DNA of 64,000 nucleotides from Armatimonadota bacterium. GTDB taxonomy: Bacteria > Armatimonadota > Zipacnadia > UBA1398 > JAKPQA01. How positions within the stretch are numbered: the stretch's first letter is position 1; the number at the start of each line of letters is the position of its first letter. The notes under the pieces are model-generated. The model had not been told where the DNA came from. It did not search any database and saw only the letters and a program-made list of their open reading frames with translations. Positions 17,835-27,069 of this stretch are shown piece by piece. The DNA lies in assembly GCA_029547025.1 (NCBI GenBank), contig JAKPQA010000022.1, positions 29,105 through 93,104 of the forward strand, in the 5' to 3' direction. The position numbers and the translations under genes are program-made.

Positions 17835-19199
17835 TCAGTCCAATAGGGCGGCGACGATGCTCTCCATCCGTTGGCCTCGCGATCCCTTGACAAGCACGGT
17901 GTCTCCGGGCGCGAGTACCCCTAGAAGGAACGTCGCGGCGTCATCGTTGTTCATGAAGTGATGGACATGCTCCGGACTCATGCCCCGTGACACGGCCTCG
18001 TCGGCTATCCAGCGCGCCCGTGAACCCACGGCAACTAGCCGGTCGATCGAAAGCTCGGCCGCATAGGCACCGACGGCCCGGTGCCCCGTCTCCTCCGCGT
18101 CGCCCATCTCGAGCATGTCGCCCAACACGGCCACGCGGCGCGCCGGTTGTACCGAGAGCACGTAGAGCGCCGCCTTGACGCTCCGGGGCGACGCATTGTA
18201 GGCGTCATCGAACACGCGTACCCCGCGGGCACTGACGCACACCTCGCCCCGTCCCCGGCCGGGAGCATATCCCTCGAGGCCCTCCGCAATGGCCGACAGG
18301 GGCAACCCCATGCACAGGCCGGCTGCCGCCGCGCACGCCGCGTCGTACGCGTAGTGGGGGCCGATACAGCGGAGCTTGATGTCCGCACTTCCCTCCGGAG
18401 TCGTCACCGCCACCGTTGACCGCCCCGAACTGGCGTCCTCAGATGCGATCCGCGCCCGGACGTCGCCCCGGCTCAGGCCGAAGCTCATGACCGGGCACAA
18501 GGCACGCGGCCGGAGAAAGCCGAAATACACATCGTCCGCGGGCAGGGCGGCGGCTCCATCGCGCGGCAGCGCCGCCAGCAACTCTGCCTTGGCCTCGGCT
18601 ATGGCCTCCACCGTCCCCAGCAGCTCCGCGTGCACGGCATCGATGTTCGTGATCGCGCCCACCCGTGGGCGCGCCGCGTCAGCCAGCCACGCGATCTGCC
18701 CCGGGCCCCGCATGGCGAACTCCAGCACCAGATACTCCGTCGCGTCATCGGCGCGGAACACGGTCAGGGGGACACCGACCTCGGTGTTCAGATTGCCCTG
18801 CGCGACCACCGTAGGGCCGCACCGCATGCAGATCCGGCCCAGCATCTCTCGAGTGGTCGTCTTGCCCACACTCCCGGTGATGGCCACGGTCTGCGCACGG
18901 AGAGAGGACCGGTACCATCGGCACAGCCGCCCCAAAGCCTGTAGCGGGTCGCGCACCATGAGGACCGGCCCCCGCGCCTCGGATGGCCGGTTCGACACGG
19001 CCGCCACCGCGCCGCGCGCGAACGCCTCGCCGATAAACGAGTGCCCGTCGGCCTGCTCGCCAGGTAGTGCAAAGAACAGCTCGCCGCCCTCGATCAGGCG
19101 GGTGTCATGCACAACCCCCATCACTCGGGCCCCCGACGCCTCGCTCGGGCAGTCTACACCCAGTGCCTCCGCTACCGCCGCCAGTCCAGTGGCCCTCAC
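17835..19199 (-). CDS. murF: UDP-MurNAc-tripeptide--D-Ala-D-Ala ligase
   Basis: Adds D-alanyl-D-alanine to the murein precursor, completing the pentapeptide. The 454 residues comprise the N-terminal uridine-binding domain, the ATP loop GSVGKTTTRE, NIDAVHAELLG, the DDAYNASPRS box and GDMLEMG in the C-terminal domain. The GTG start at 19199 overlaps the murE stop in a GTGA, so the two are translationally coupled. No ddl gene, which would supply D-Ala-D-Ala, is present in the window. Confidence 0.95.
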   Translation of the reverse strand: MRATGLAAVAEALGVDCPSEASGARVMGVVHDTRLIEGGELFFALPGEQADGHSFIGEAFARGAVAAVSNRPSEARGPVLMVRDPLQALGRLCRWYRSSLRAQTVAITGSVGKTTTREMLGRICMRCGPTVVAQGNLNTEVGVPLTVFRADDATEYLVLEFAMRGPGQIAWLADAARPRVGAITNIDAVHAELLGTVEAIAEAKAELLAALPRDGAAALPADDVYFGFLRPRALCPVMSFGLSRGDVRARIASEDASSGRSTVAVTTPEGSADIKLRCIGPHYAYDAACAAAAGLCMGLPLSAIAEGLEGYAPGRGRGEVCVSARGVRVFDDAYNASPRSVKAALYVLSVQPARRVAVLGDMLEMGDAEETGHRAVGAYAAELSIDRLVAVGSRARWIADEAVSRGMSPEHVHHFMNNDDAATFLLGVLAPGDTVLVKGSRGQRMESIVAALLD

Positions 19200-20689
19200 A
19201 GCGAACCTCCGGCTGCCTCGAGAGCCTGGCGGGCCACCTGCCGGTCATCGAAGTCGATCTGATACCCGTTGAACAGCTGATAGGTCTCATGTCCCTTGCC
19301 CGCGATCACCACGATGTCCTTGGGGCCGGCCATCGCCACGGCCTCGAAGATGGCCTCGCGTCGATCCGTGATACGCCGGGCTGCCGAGACCGGCATCCCG
19401 CCGACGATCTCGTCGATGATGGCCTCAGGGTCCTCGGACCGGGGATTGTCCGAGGTCACCACGGCGACATCAGCCAGGCGAGCCGCAATAGCCCCCATCT
19501 CCGGACGCTTCGTCCGATCGCGGTCACCTCCGCAGCCGAACACCACGATCACCCGCTCGGGCCGCATCTCACGTACCGAGCGCAGCACATTGCGCAAACC
19601 GGCCGGCGTGTGCGCGTAATCCACCAGCACCAGCGGCTGCCCTTCCCGTCCGGTGACCGGCTCGAGACGCCCCGGCACCGCGGCCAAGGACTCCACCCCG
19701 CGTACGATGATCTCGGCCGGTACGTCCAGGACCACGCCGATGCCGACGGCCAGGGCCACATTCGATACCGTGTACAACCCCCTCAGAGGGCTCCGTATGT
19801 CGAGAACACCCACAGGTGTCGCCAGCTCGATGCGCGTGCCGTCGGCCGCAATCTCCCAACGACGGGCCCGCACGTCCGCGCCATCGTTCATCCCCACCCG
19901 CAGCACGGGCCGATCGGCCTCACGCGCCAGCCGACTCCCCCATTCGTCGTCAGTGTTCACCACCGCGGGGCAAGACCCGATCCCTCGGTACTCTGATGTG
20001 AACAGCCGGCGCTTGGCCTCGTAGTAGTTCTCCGGCGTTCCGTGAAAGTCCAGATGGTCATGCGACAGATTGCTAAATGCGACGCACCCAAACAACGTGC
20101 CAGCCACGCGGCCCAATACCAGCGCGTGCGATGACACTTCCATCGTCGCGTGCTGTGCTCCCGCGTCGACCATGGCCCGGAGCGCTTCTTGCAGATCGCT
20201 CGCCTCGGGAGTGGTCCGCCCGGCCACCGCAGACCGGCCCGGGCCGATGCGCACCTCGAGCGTGGTGAGGAGACCCGTGGCGATGCCCGACTCCGTCACG
20301 ATGGCGTCCACCAGGTAACAGGTCGAGGTCTTCCCGTTGGTCCCCGTGATGCCCACCAGCCGGAGCTGGCGCGATGGGTACCCGTAAATCGCGTTCGCGG
20401 CCACCGGCAGGGCCTGCCGCGTGTCCGCAACGGCCACGGCGGGAATCCTCGGGACCAGCGTCGACAGGCGCTCGGCGCCCTGGATGATCAGCGCCCGGGC
20501 GCCGTTGGCCGCTGCCTGCTCCGCGTAGTCGTGCCCATCCACCGCCTCGCCAGGTATGCAACAGAACGCATGGCCCGGAACCACCCGACGAGAGTCGTGC
20601 GTGATGCCGGTGAGCTCGACCGACATATCACCACGGAACCCCACGATCCCCGGGAGGAGTGGCGAGATCCGCCCCAGTTCGACAGCCAA
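19196..20689 (-). CDS. murE: UDP-MurNAc-dipeptide--meso-diaminopimelate ligase
   Basis: Adds the third stem-peptide residue. The 497 residues show THDSRRV near the N-terminus, the ATP loop GITGTNGKTST, a central TTPEASDLQ and the C-terminal SDNPRSEDP. The DNPR motif is the accepted mark of meso-diaminopimelate-specific MurE; lysine enzymes differ there, so the murein is predicted to be of the meso-DAP type. TTG at 20689 is preferred (AAGG just upstream). A GTG at 20725 would add 12 residues. A 68-base gap separates it from ftsI. Confidence 0.94.
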   Translation of the reverse strand: MAVELGRISPLLPGIVGFRGDMSVELTGITHDSRRVVPGHAFCCIPGEAVDGHDYAEQAAANGARALIIQGAERLSTLVPRIPAVAVADTRQALPVAANAIYGYPSRQLRLVGITGTNGKTSTCYLVDAIVTESGIATGLLTTLEVRIGPGRSAVAGRTTPEASDLQEALRAMVDAGAQHATMEVSSHALVLGRVAGTLFGCVAFSNLSHDHLDFHGTPENYYEAKRRLFTSEYRGIGSCPAVVNTDDEWGSRLAREADRPVLRVGMNDGADVRARRWEIAADGTRIELATPVGVLDIRSPLRGLYTVSNVALAVGIGVVLDVPAEIIVRGVESLAAVPGRLEPVTGREGQPLVLVDYAHTPAGLRNVLRSVREMRPERVIVVFGCGGDRDRTKRPEMGAIAARLADVAVVTSDNPRSEDPEAIIDEIVGGMPVSAARRITDRREAIFEAVAMAGPKDIVVIAGKGHETYQLFNGYQIDFDDRQVARQALEAAGGSL

Positions 20690-20757
20690 GATGCCTTGCC
20701 CCCTTGAAGTGCCGGGGCCACACACGCTCCGCCAATCCCGCCTCCGCGGCCGCGACG

Positions 20758-22533
20758 TTACCGCGCCGGGAGCACGGCCCGTGGATCCGCCCCAGGGGCG
20801 GAACTCGACGAGGGCAGCCCATCCTGCTCGATGATGGCCTGAGCGATGGCGCTGAAGGTCGGTGCGGCGACGACTCCCCCGTAATGGGCGGTGGGCGTGG
20901 GTTCGTCCACCACAACCAGTATGACATACTGAGGCTTGTCGGCGGGCAGCAGCCCTGCGAACGACGCCACGAAACGCGACTTAGAGAAGCGCCCGTTCTC
21001 CGCCTTCTCCGCCGTTCCGGTCTTTCCGGCGACCACGTAGCCGGGGACCTTCGCCGCTCCGCCCGTGCCACGCGGGTCATGGACGACGGCTTTGAGCATC
21101 TGCACGATGGACCGCGCCGTCGAAGGCTTCACGACCTGCCCGATGGCTTCGGGCTCGGTGGTGATCACTTCGCCCCGAGGTGTCACTCGCTTCGCAACCA
21201 AGTGCGGACGCATGAGCTGCCCGTCGTTCGCCAGGCACGCGTACCCCATGGCGAGGCCCAGTGGTGTCACGGCAACCGACTGACCGAAGGCAGCCGTGCC
21301 ACACCAGCTCGGCCACAGTGTCTCTCGCCGCGGAGTCGAGCCGACCTGCTCGTCGACCTCCACTCCCGTCGGCGACAGCAAACCAAAGGCCCGAAGCGCC
21401 TGGATCATGCGATCGTTCTTCATGCGGAGACCCACGTGCATGGCGCCCAGATTGCACGAGACCCGGAGAATCGCCTGCGCGTCGACGGCACCGTGCCCTC
21501 CCCGGGGGGGGTGGTCGCAGTGAATCTCGTCGGGGCCCACGCGCTCCGCACCCCGGCACCGGAACACCTCGCTCGGGCCGATGATACCCCGGTCTATGGC
21601 CTCCGCCAGCACCAGCGGCTTCATCGTCGACCCGGGCTCGAACACAAACTGCGAGAACAGCATGGTCATGCGACTGACCTCGCCCGGTCTGATGCAATTC
21701 GGGTCGAAGCCGGGCAGCGAAGCCGCCGCCACGATGGCCCCCGTCTGCGGGGCAATGACCAGCGCCGTGGCCCGCTGCGCATGGTGCTGTTTCATGCACT
21801 TGGCCAGCTCGCGCTCGCAGGCCGCCTGGATGCCCGCGTCGAGAGTGAGCCACAACGAGTCACCGTGAACGACCGGTGTGATGACCTCCTCCGTGCCCGG
21901 GATCGGCTGACCCTTGGGGTCAAGCCCCACCCGCGACCTGCCAGCCACGCCGGCCAGAGGACGGTTCATCGATCGCTCAATCCCGGACAACCCCACGCGG
22001 TCCGCCCCCGCCACGCCGATCAGCGCTGCGGCCAGCGAGTGCTGCGGGTAGAGGCGTGTCGCCTTCTCCTCCACGTTGAGCCCGGCATGGACCTTCGCCG
22101 CCTCCCGAACCCGCTTCGCCGTCTCCTCGGAGACATCCCGGGCCACATACTCATAGCGCGTGTTCGCAGCCGCCCGGCGCCGCAGCACGCCAAGGTCCAG
22201 CCCTGTGCTCATGGCCACCGCCGCCAGGTCCGTGCCCTGCGTCCGGATGACCTTCGGATCGATACCGATCGAGTACGACACCTGGTCGACGGCCAACTCG
22301 ATCCCCGAGCGATCGTAGATGGAACCGCGGTGGGCCGGCTTCGTCACCGAAGCCCACACATAGTCGTGGACCGCCCGCACCCACGCCTCATGCTGGAGAA
22401 CCTGCACCTGGAAGAGCCGACCCACGACCAGGACGAACCCCAGAACGATCAGAACGTGCACCGCATCCACTCGCCAGGTCTCCAGCCATGGCGACGGGCC
22501 GCTCGGGAGCCGAGTGTGAGCGCGGGCGCCCAT
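20758..22533 (-). CDS. ftsI: Septal transpeptidase FtsI / class B penicillin-binding protein
   Basis: Cross-links septal murein. A 591-residue class B PBP: one N-terminal membrane segment (VLIVLGFVLVVGRLFQ), a dimerisation/pedestal domain containing YPQHSLAAALIG, then the transpeptidase domain with the catalytic serine in GSTMKP, the SCN triad in VSCNLG and the KTG box in VAGKTGTAE. There are no C-terminal PASTA repeats, unlike some Gram-positive homologues. ATG at 22533 lies 3 bases after ftsL, within the rsmH-ftsL-ftsI-murE order typical of the cluster. Confidence 0.95.
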   Translation of the reverse strand: MGARAHTRLPSGPSPWLETWRVDAVHVLIVLGFVLVVGRLFQVQVLQHEAWVRAVHDYVWASVTKPAHRGSIYDRSGIELAVDQVSYSIGIDPKVIRTQGTDLAAVAMSTGLDLGVLRRRAAANTRYEYVARDVSEETAKRVREAAKVHAGLNVEEKATRLYPQHSLAAALIGVAGADRVGLSGIERSMNRPLAGVAGRSRVGLDPKGQPIPGTEEVITPVVHGDSLWLTLDAGIQAACERELAKCMKQHHAQRATALVIAPQTGAIVAAASLPGFDPNCIRPGEVSRMTMLFSQFVFEPGSTMKPLVLAEAIDRGIIGPSEVFRCRGAERVGPDEIHCDHPPRGGHGAVDAQAILRVSCNLGAMHVGLRMKNDRMIQALRAFGLLSPTGVEVDEQVGSTPRRETLWPSWCGTAAFGQSVAVTPLGLAMGYACLANDGQLMRPHLVAKRVTPRGEVITTEPEAIGQVVKPSTARSIVQMLKAVVHDPRGTGGAAKVPGYVVAGKTGTAEKAENGRFSKSRFVASFAGLLPADKPQYVILVVVDEPTPTAHYGGVVAAPTFSAIAQAIIEQDGLPSSSSAPGADPRAVLPAR

Positions 22534-22536
22534 GGC

Positions 22537-22992
22537 CTACCGTCCTCGAGCCCAGGCCACCGCTCGCGGCGTGACTGGCCGCGGAGCCTCGGGCCACGCC
22601 GCGCGGCCGGCGTCTGCGATGGCCCAGCTAACGCGTGACGCCAGGTCCGGGCTCGAGCACGCCGTCTGCGCCACCACCGGCAGCCGAAGTGGCGTGCAGT
22701 CGCTTCCCCCGGCCACCACGGTGATGCCGGCGGCCGCCAGCCGCTCCCGCACGCTCGCGGTCGAGCTCTTGCGACTTAGCTCCGTGGTCAGCCGCGCATG
22801 GCGTTCGGCCAGTTCGGCATGCCGCTTCTCGAGAGCCTGGGTCCGCCGCCCCAACTGCGTCAGGTGTGCACCCAGCCCGACCCGGGCGAGGCAGACCAAA
22901 GTCAATACCACCACCACCACCATCCAGCGGCGATATGCCACGGCACGCTCCCACTGGACGCGCGCTGATCCCTCGAACCGCTCCCGCCTCAT
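22537..22992 (-). CDS. ftsL: FtsL-like cell division protein
   Basis: A small bitopic protein of 151 residues. It has a basic cytoplasmic N-terminus, one membrane segment (WMVVVVVLTLVCLARVG) and a heptad-rich coiled coil (QALEKRHAELAERHARL) in the periplasm. FtsL pairs with FtsB and recruits FtsQ and FtsW-FtsI. Sequence similarity is always low in this family, so topology and the slot between rsmH and ftsI carry the call. The ATG at 22992 overlaps the rsmH stop (ATGA). The frame is open far upstream inside rsmH, but that part is not expected to be translated. The tail after the coiled coil (about 60 residues) is longer than usual. Confidence 0.8.
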   Translation of the reverse strand: MRRERFEGSARVQWERAVAYRRWMVVVVVLTLVCLARVGLGAHLTQLGRRTQALEKRHAELAERHARLTTELSRKSSTASVRERLAAAGITVVAGGSDCTPLRLPVVAQTACSSPDLASRVSWAIADAGRAAWPEAPRPVTPRAVAWARGR

Positions 22993-23981
22993 GGCTGCCT
23001 CCCTTGGGCGTAGCCAGCCGTGCCGCCGATCCACTCCGCGACTCTCAGCCGCGCGCTTCGGGCCCGTGGGTTGCGACGGACCTCTGCTTCCGTCGGACGA
23101 ACCGGCTTGGGCGTCAGTACCCTCAGAGACGGGCTCCGCCCGCACCCGCACGCGGGGACTCGGGGCGGGCAGATGCAGCCTCGCTGCGCCGTCCGGAAGT
23201 ACTCCTTCACCATCCGGTCCTCCAACGAGTGGTACGCGAGGAAGGCCACGCGTCCTCCCGGGCGCATGATGCGTCCCAGGGCCTCCAGCGCCGCCGAGAG
23301 CTCGCCGAGCTCGTTGTTCAGGTGCATGCGCAGCGCCATGAATGTCCGCGTCGCCGGATGGATCCTCTGCGGCGGCCCCGAAGGGACAGCGTCGGATATG
23401 ATCCGGGCCAGCTGCGCCGTGGTCTCGATCGCGTGCTCCTGCCTCGCCCGGCAGATGGCACGGGCGATCCGAGCATGATGCCGATCTTCTCCCAGATCCC
23501 GGATCAGGGCCGACAACTCCTGTTCCGACAGCGAGGCCAGTAGGTCCCGGGCGCTCAGGGGGGCCCTCGGGTCCATCCGCATGTCCAGCGGCGAGTCGTG
23601 GGAGAAGGCGAACCCTCGGTTCGCGCGCCCGGACAGCTGATGTGCCGAAACGCCCAGGTCGAACAGCGCCTGGTCGAATCCACCGGCCTCGGTTCCATGT
23701 AGAACCTCGCCGACGGCGCCGAAGTTCGCGTGGATCACGAGAACCCGGCCGGCAGTGTGCCCGAACCTCGCCCGGCAATGGGCGACCGCTTCGGGATCCC
23801 GGTCCAGAGCTACCACGCGCCCGCCGGGGCTGACCGCCTCAAGCAATGCCGCGGTCGCGGCCCCACTGCCCGCCGTGGCGTCCAGTACCACCTGGCCCGG
23901 CCGGGGCTCCAGTAGGGCCAGCACCTCCGCCATCATCACGGGGTCATGCGGGGTGTAGTCGTGATCACAGGGCCCAATCAT
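22989..23981 (-). CDS. rsmH: 16S rRNA (cytosine1402-N4)-methyltransferase RsmH
   Basis: Methylates N4 of C1402 in the ribosomal P site using SAM. The 330 residues begin with the family signature HDPVMMAEVL. Then come the SAM loop DATAGSGAATAAL, ALDRDPEA, the LFDLGVSAHQL box and FLAYHSLEDRMVK near the C-terminus. It is the first gene of the division cluster here. mraZ, which often precedes it, is missing, and a 176-base gap with no recognised gene separates it from hslU on the same strand. Confidence 0.95.
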   Translation of the reverse strand: MIGPCDHDYTPHDPVMMAEVLALLEPRPGQVVLDATAGSGAATAALLEAVSPGGRVVALDRDPEAVAHCRARFGHTAGRVLVIHANFGAVGEVLHGTEAGGFDQALFDLGVSAHQLSGRANRGFAFSHDSPLDMRMDPRAPLSARDLLASLSEQELSALIRDLGEDRHHARIARAICRARQEHAIETTAQLARIISDAVPSGPPQRIHPATRTFMALRMHLNNELGELSAALEALGRIMRPGGRVAFLAYHSLEDRMVKEYFRTAQRGCICPPRVPACGCGRSPSLRVLTPKPVRPTEAEVRRNPRARSARLRVAEWIGGTAGYAQGRQP

Positions 23982-24157
23982 GCCCGCTGCGGCTCCTTGG
24001 CGTTGCGCCAGTGGTCGGGCCGGCTTGGCTCCGCAGCCGGACTGCCCGCGCGCTGGGCCCCGGCTACCCCGGCCGCCATGTGCACCGAGAGTGACCAGGG
24101 GCGCCGGCCACTCACCGCGGGCACACGCAAGCTCGATCGGATGGGCCGGCTTGCGTC

Positions 24158-25606
24158 CTACAAGATGAACCGCCCAATGTCCTCGTCGGCCAGCGCTTCC
24201 TCCAGGTGCCGGCGGACATAAGCGCGATCCACTCTCACCGTCTTGCCCCTCATCTCGGACGCCGAAAACGACACGTCATCCAGCACGCGTTCCAGGATCG
24301 TGTGCAGCCGACGGGCGCCGATGTTCTCGGTCCGCTCGTTCACCACGCGGGCCATGGTCGCGATCTCTTGGAGGCCGGTCTTGGTGAACTCGAGTGTCAC
24401 GCCCTCCGTCGCCATCAGCGCCTCGGCTTGCCGGCAGAGGGCGTTGCGCGGCTCGGTCAGGATGCGCACGAAGTCCTTCTCGGTCAGGCTGTCCAGCTCG
24501 ACCCGGATCGGGAGCCGCCCCTGTAGCTCAGGGATCAAATCGCTGACCTTTGTGGCGTGGAACGCCCCGGCTGCGATGAACAGGACATGGTCGGTCCGCA
24601 CCGTACCGTGCTTGGTCTGGACCGCCGACCCTTCAACAATCGGCAGAATGTCCCGCTGCACGCCCTCGCGCGATACATCGGGCCCCTGGCCCTTGCGTCC
24701 GCCGTCCGCGATCTTGTCAATCTCGTCGATGAAGATGATCCCCGACTCCTCGGCCCGTCGAATGGCCTCCCGGGTCACCTCATCCATATCAATGAGCTCC
24801 TGTGCCGCCTGATCCTCCAGGATCTTCCGCGCCTCGGCCACCGTGACCCGGCGGTGCTTCGTCTTGCGGGGTCCAAGGCTTCCGAGCATGTCGCCGAGGT
24901 TCCCCAGATTGATTTCCTCGAGCCCGGACACCGACGAAAACACTTCCACCATGGGCCGCGATGTGTCCGCCACTTCGATCTCCACGCTCTGGTCGTCCCA
25001 CATGCCGCGCGGCAGCTCCTCCCTGAGCTTGCGACGGCGCGCCGCAATCTCGTGGCTCTCCTCCTCGCTCGGAGGAGGAGCGGGCGGAGACTGCGGCTGG
25101 AACAGGCCCTGTAGGATCCCCGGGAACCCGATGGCCGTCCCCTCCCGCGGCCGCTTGCGCGCCGCCGGATCCGGCTCCATTAGATCCACCAGGCGGTCCA
25201 GGGCGATCTCCTTGGCCCGGGCGCGGACCTGTTCGAGGCACTCAGCCCGCACCATGTGGATGGCCACCTCGACCAAGTCGCGGACCATGGACTCCACGTC
25301 CCGCCCCACGTACCCGACTTCCGTGTACTTGGTGGCCTCGACCTTGACAAACGGAGCCCGCGCCAACGATGCCAGCCTTCGGGCGATCTCCGTCTTGCCC
25401 ACTCCCGTTGGCCCAACCATCAGGATGTTCTTCGGCATAACCTCCTCGCGCAGTTCGTCGGGCAGCAAGCGCCTCCGGTAGCGATTCCGCAGGGCAATGG
25501 CCACCGCCCGCTTGGCCTTGGCCTGCCCGACAATGTACTGGTCCAGCGCCTCCACGATGCGCTGCGGCGTGAGGTCCTGATCGCATCCATCCCGCTGGGG
25601 GTTCAT
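24158..25606 (-). CDS. hslU: ATPase subunit HslU of the HslUV protease
   Basis: The AAA+ unfoldase that feeds substrates to HslV. The 482 residues start with [17 protein letters not shown]. Walker A GPTGVGKT lies near residue 65, followed by the pore loop in [15 protein letters not shown], an inserted I domain (about 110-240), Walker [10 protein letters not shown] and the sensor region. It ends in FIL, the kind of C-terminal tail that inserts into HslV to activate it. The ATG overlaps the hslV stop by 4 bases. All motifs are intact. Confidence 0.96.
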   Translation of the reverse strand: MNPQRDGCDQDLTPQRIVEALDQYIVGQAKAKRAVAIALRNRYRRRLLPDELREEVMPKNILMVGPTGVGKTEIARRLASLARAPFVKVEATKYTEVGYVGRDVESMVRDLVEVAIHMVRAECLEQVRARAKEIALDRLVDLMEPDPAARKRPREGTAIGFPGILQGLFQPQSPPAPPPSEEESHEIAARRRKLREELPRGMWDDQSVEIEVADTSRPMVEVFSSVSGLEEINLGNLGDMLGSLGPRKTKHRRVTVAEARKILEDQAAQELIDMDEVTREAIRRAEESGIIFIDEIDKIADGGRKGQGPDVSREGVQRDILPIVEGSAVQTKHGTVRTDHVLFIAAGAFHATKVSDLIPELQGRLPIRVELDSLTEKDFVRILTEPRNALCRQAEALMATEGVTLEFTKTGLQEIATMARVVNERTENIGARRLHTILERVLDDVSFSASEMRGKTVRVDRAYVRRHLEEALADEDIGRFIL

Positions 25607-26151
25607 ATCGTCTCCACATGAATCGTGTCGTTGGTATAGACGCAGATGCCCGCCGCAATGCCCAGCGCCTCGGTGGCGATGGCCTCGGCGCCCATCTGAG
25701 TGTGCTTCGCCAGCGCCTTGGCCGCCGCCAGGGCATAGGCACCGCCCGTGCCAATGGCAGCAATGTCATCCTCGGGTCTCAACACGTCCCCCTGGCCCGA
25801 CACCAGGAACAGATGCTCGGAGTCGCCCACCAGCAGCATCGCCTCGAGTCGACGGAGCATGCGGTCCGTGCGCCAGTCCCGAGCCAGTGCGTGGACGGCC
25901 CGCTGGAGATTCCCACTGCTCTCCTCCAGCTTCTGTTCGCAACGCTCCAACAAGGTGACCGCATCCGCCACACTGCCAGCGAAGCCGGCCACGACCCGGC
26001 CGCGGAAGATCCGCTGCACCTTCTGCGCCGTCGCCTTGAGAATGGTCTCCTGGAGAGTCACCTGGCCATCCCCGGCGATGGCCAGAACGCCGTTCCGGCG
26101 CACCGCCACGATGGTGGTGCCGTGCATGCGTGCTCCCGTGTCCCGCGACAT
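25603..26151 (-). CDS. hslV: Proteasome-like peptidase subunit HslV
   Basis: An N-terminal-threonine protease forming the double hexamer capped by HslU. The catalytic threonine is in [36 protein letters not shown] and GTGGAYA follow as expected. ATG at 26151 is chosen because a very strong GGGAGGGAGG lies 8 bases upstream. It gives 182 residues, with a propeptide of about ten residues removed before the threonine. An ATG eight codons earlier, just after the xerC stop, is possible. It is coupled to hslU by an ATGA overlap. Confidence 0.95.
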   Translation of the reverse strand: MSRDTGARMHGTTIVAVRRNGVLAIAGDGQVTLQETILKATAQKVQRIFRGRVVAGFAGSVADAVTLLERCEQKLEESSGNLQRAVHALARDWRTDRMLRRLEAMLLVGDSEHLFLVSGQGDVLRPEDDIAAIGTGGAYALAAAKALAKHTQMGAEAIATEALGIAAGICVYTNDTIHVETI

Positions 26152-26175
26152 CAGTGGCGCCTCCCTCCCATCCAT

Positions 26176-27069
26176 CTACGCCAGGGGGTGGGCCTGGTCA
26201 TAGGCATCCCGCAGACTCCGCAAGGTGACATGGGCATAGATCTGAGTCGTCGACAGACTGCTGTGCCCCAGTAGCTCCTGGATGGCCCTCAGATCGGCCC
26301 CGTTCTCGAGCATGTGTGTCGCATAGCTGTGCCGCAATGTGTGTGGTGAGGTCTGGGCACGCTCCCCGACCCTCAGGGCATACTTCCGCACGATCCGCTC
26401 GATCCCCCGAACCGAGAGACGCCCACCTCGGCTGTTCAGCCAAAGGTCCTTCCGTCCCAGGTCCTCGATCCTCTTCGATCGTGCCGCCAGGACCGGCCGC
26501 CCCCGCGCCCGATACGCCTCCACAGCAGCCAGAGCGTACCGGCCGACCAACACCATCCGCTCCTTACTTCCCTTACCCACCACGCGGAGGTGGTCCGAGG
26601 AGCCGTCAAGCTGATCGACGGTCAGCGACGCCACTTCGCCCACCCGAAGCCCCGTGGCGTACATCACCTCGAGCAGTGCCCGGTCCCGAAGACCCGCCGG
26701 CGAGTCGTCTGGCGCCCCCAGAAGCGCGCCAATGTGTTCGGAGTAGATGAAGTCGGGCAACGCCTTGTCGAGCTTCGGGCCCCGCACCAGAGCCGCAGGA
26801 TTGAGCGTGAGATCCCCTCTCTCCCGCAGATACTCGAGGAAGCTCCGCACCGCTGCCAGCTTCCGCGCCACCGTGCGCTTCTTCCGGCCCAGTCTGTGCA
26901 GTGAGGCCACATACCGGCGCACCGTACCCACATCCGCCAGTCCGCTGGCCTCCGTCTGTCCGGCATACTCGAGAAACTCCCGAACGTCGGTCGAGTAAGC
27001 CTTCACCGTGTGCCGCGACAGGCCCCGGCCCATAAGGGCCGCCGCGAACGCGCTAGCCTGCTCCTCCAC
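26176..27069 (-). CDS. xerC: Tyrosine recombinase XerC (chromosome dimer resolution)
   Basis: A site-specific recombinase acting at dif with its partner. The 297 residues comprise an N-terminal SAM-like core-binding domain and a catalytic domain with the complete set: Arg142 in ATGLRVGE, Lys167 in GKGSKER, HxxR at 243-246 in HTLRHSYATH, His269 in LLGHSS and the nucleophile Tyr278. The GTG start overlaps the end of trmFO by 17 bases. The setting between trmFO and hslVU marks it as the housekeeping XerC rather than a phage or integron integrase. Confidence 0.93.
   Translation of the reverse strand: MEEQASAFAAALMGRGLSRHTVKAYSTDVREFLEYAGQTEASGLADVGTVRRYVASLHRLGRKKRTVARKLAAVRSFLEYLRERGDLTLNPAALVRGPKLDKALPDFIYSEHIGALLGAPDDSPAGLRDRALLEVMYATGLRVGEVASLTVDQLDGSSDHLRVVGKGSKERMVLVGRYALAAVEAYRARGRPVLAARSKRIEDLGRKDLWLNSRGGRLSVRGIERIVRKYALRVGERAQTSPHTLRHSYATHMLENGADLRAIQELLGHSSLSTTQIYAHVTLRSLRDAYDQAHPLA

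Noticed and set aside
20659..22638. Very long open frame (659 codons) on the plus strand opposite ftsI
   Set aside because: It is Arg/His/Pro-rich with no recognisable domain. The opposite strand holds a complete FtsI; this is the usual antisense shadow of GC-rich coding sequence.
22993..23778. Upstream part of the frame containing ftsL, inside rsmH
   Set aside because: It lies in another frame over conserved RsmH sequence. The ftsL ATG at 22992 explains the gene.
26176..27069. Tyrosine recombinase as a sign of a mobile element
   Set aside because: Its neighbours (trmFO, hslVU) and sequence fit housekeeping XerC; no attachment site or cargo is seen.
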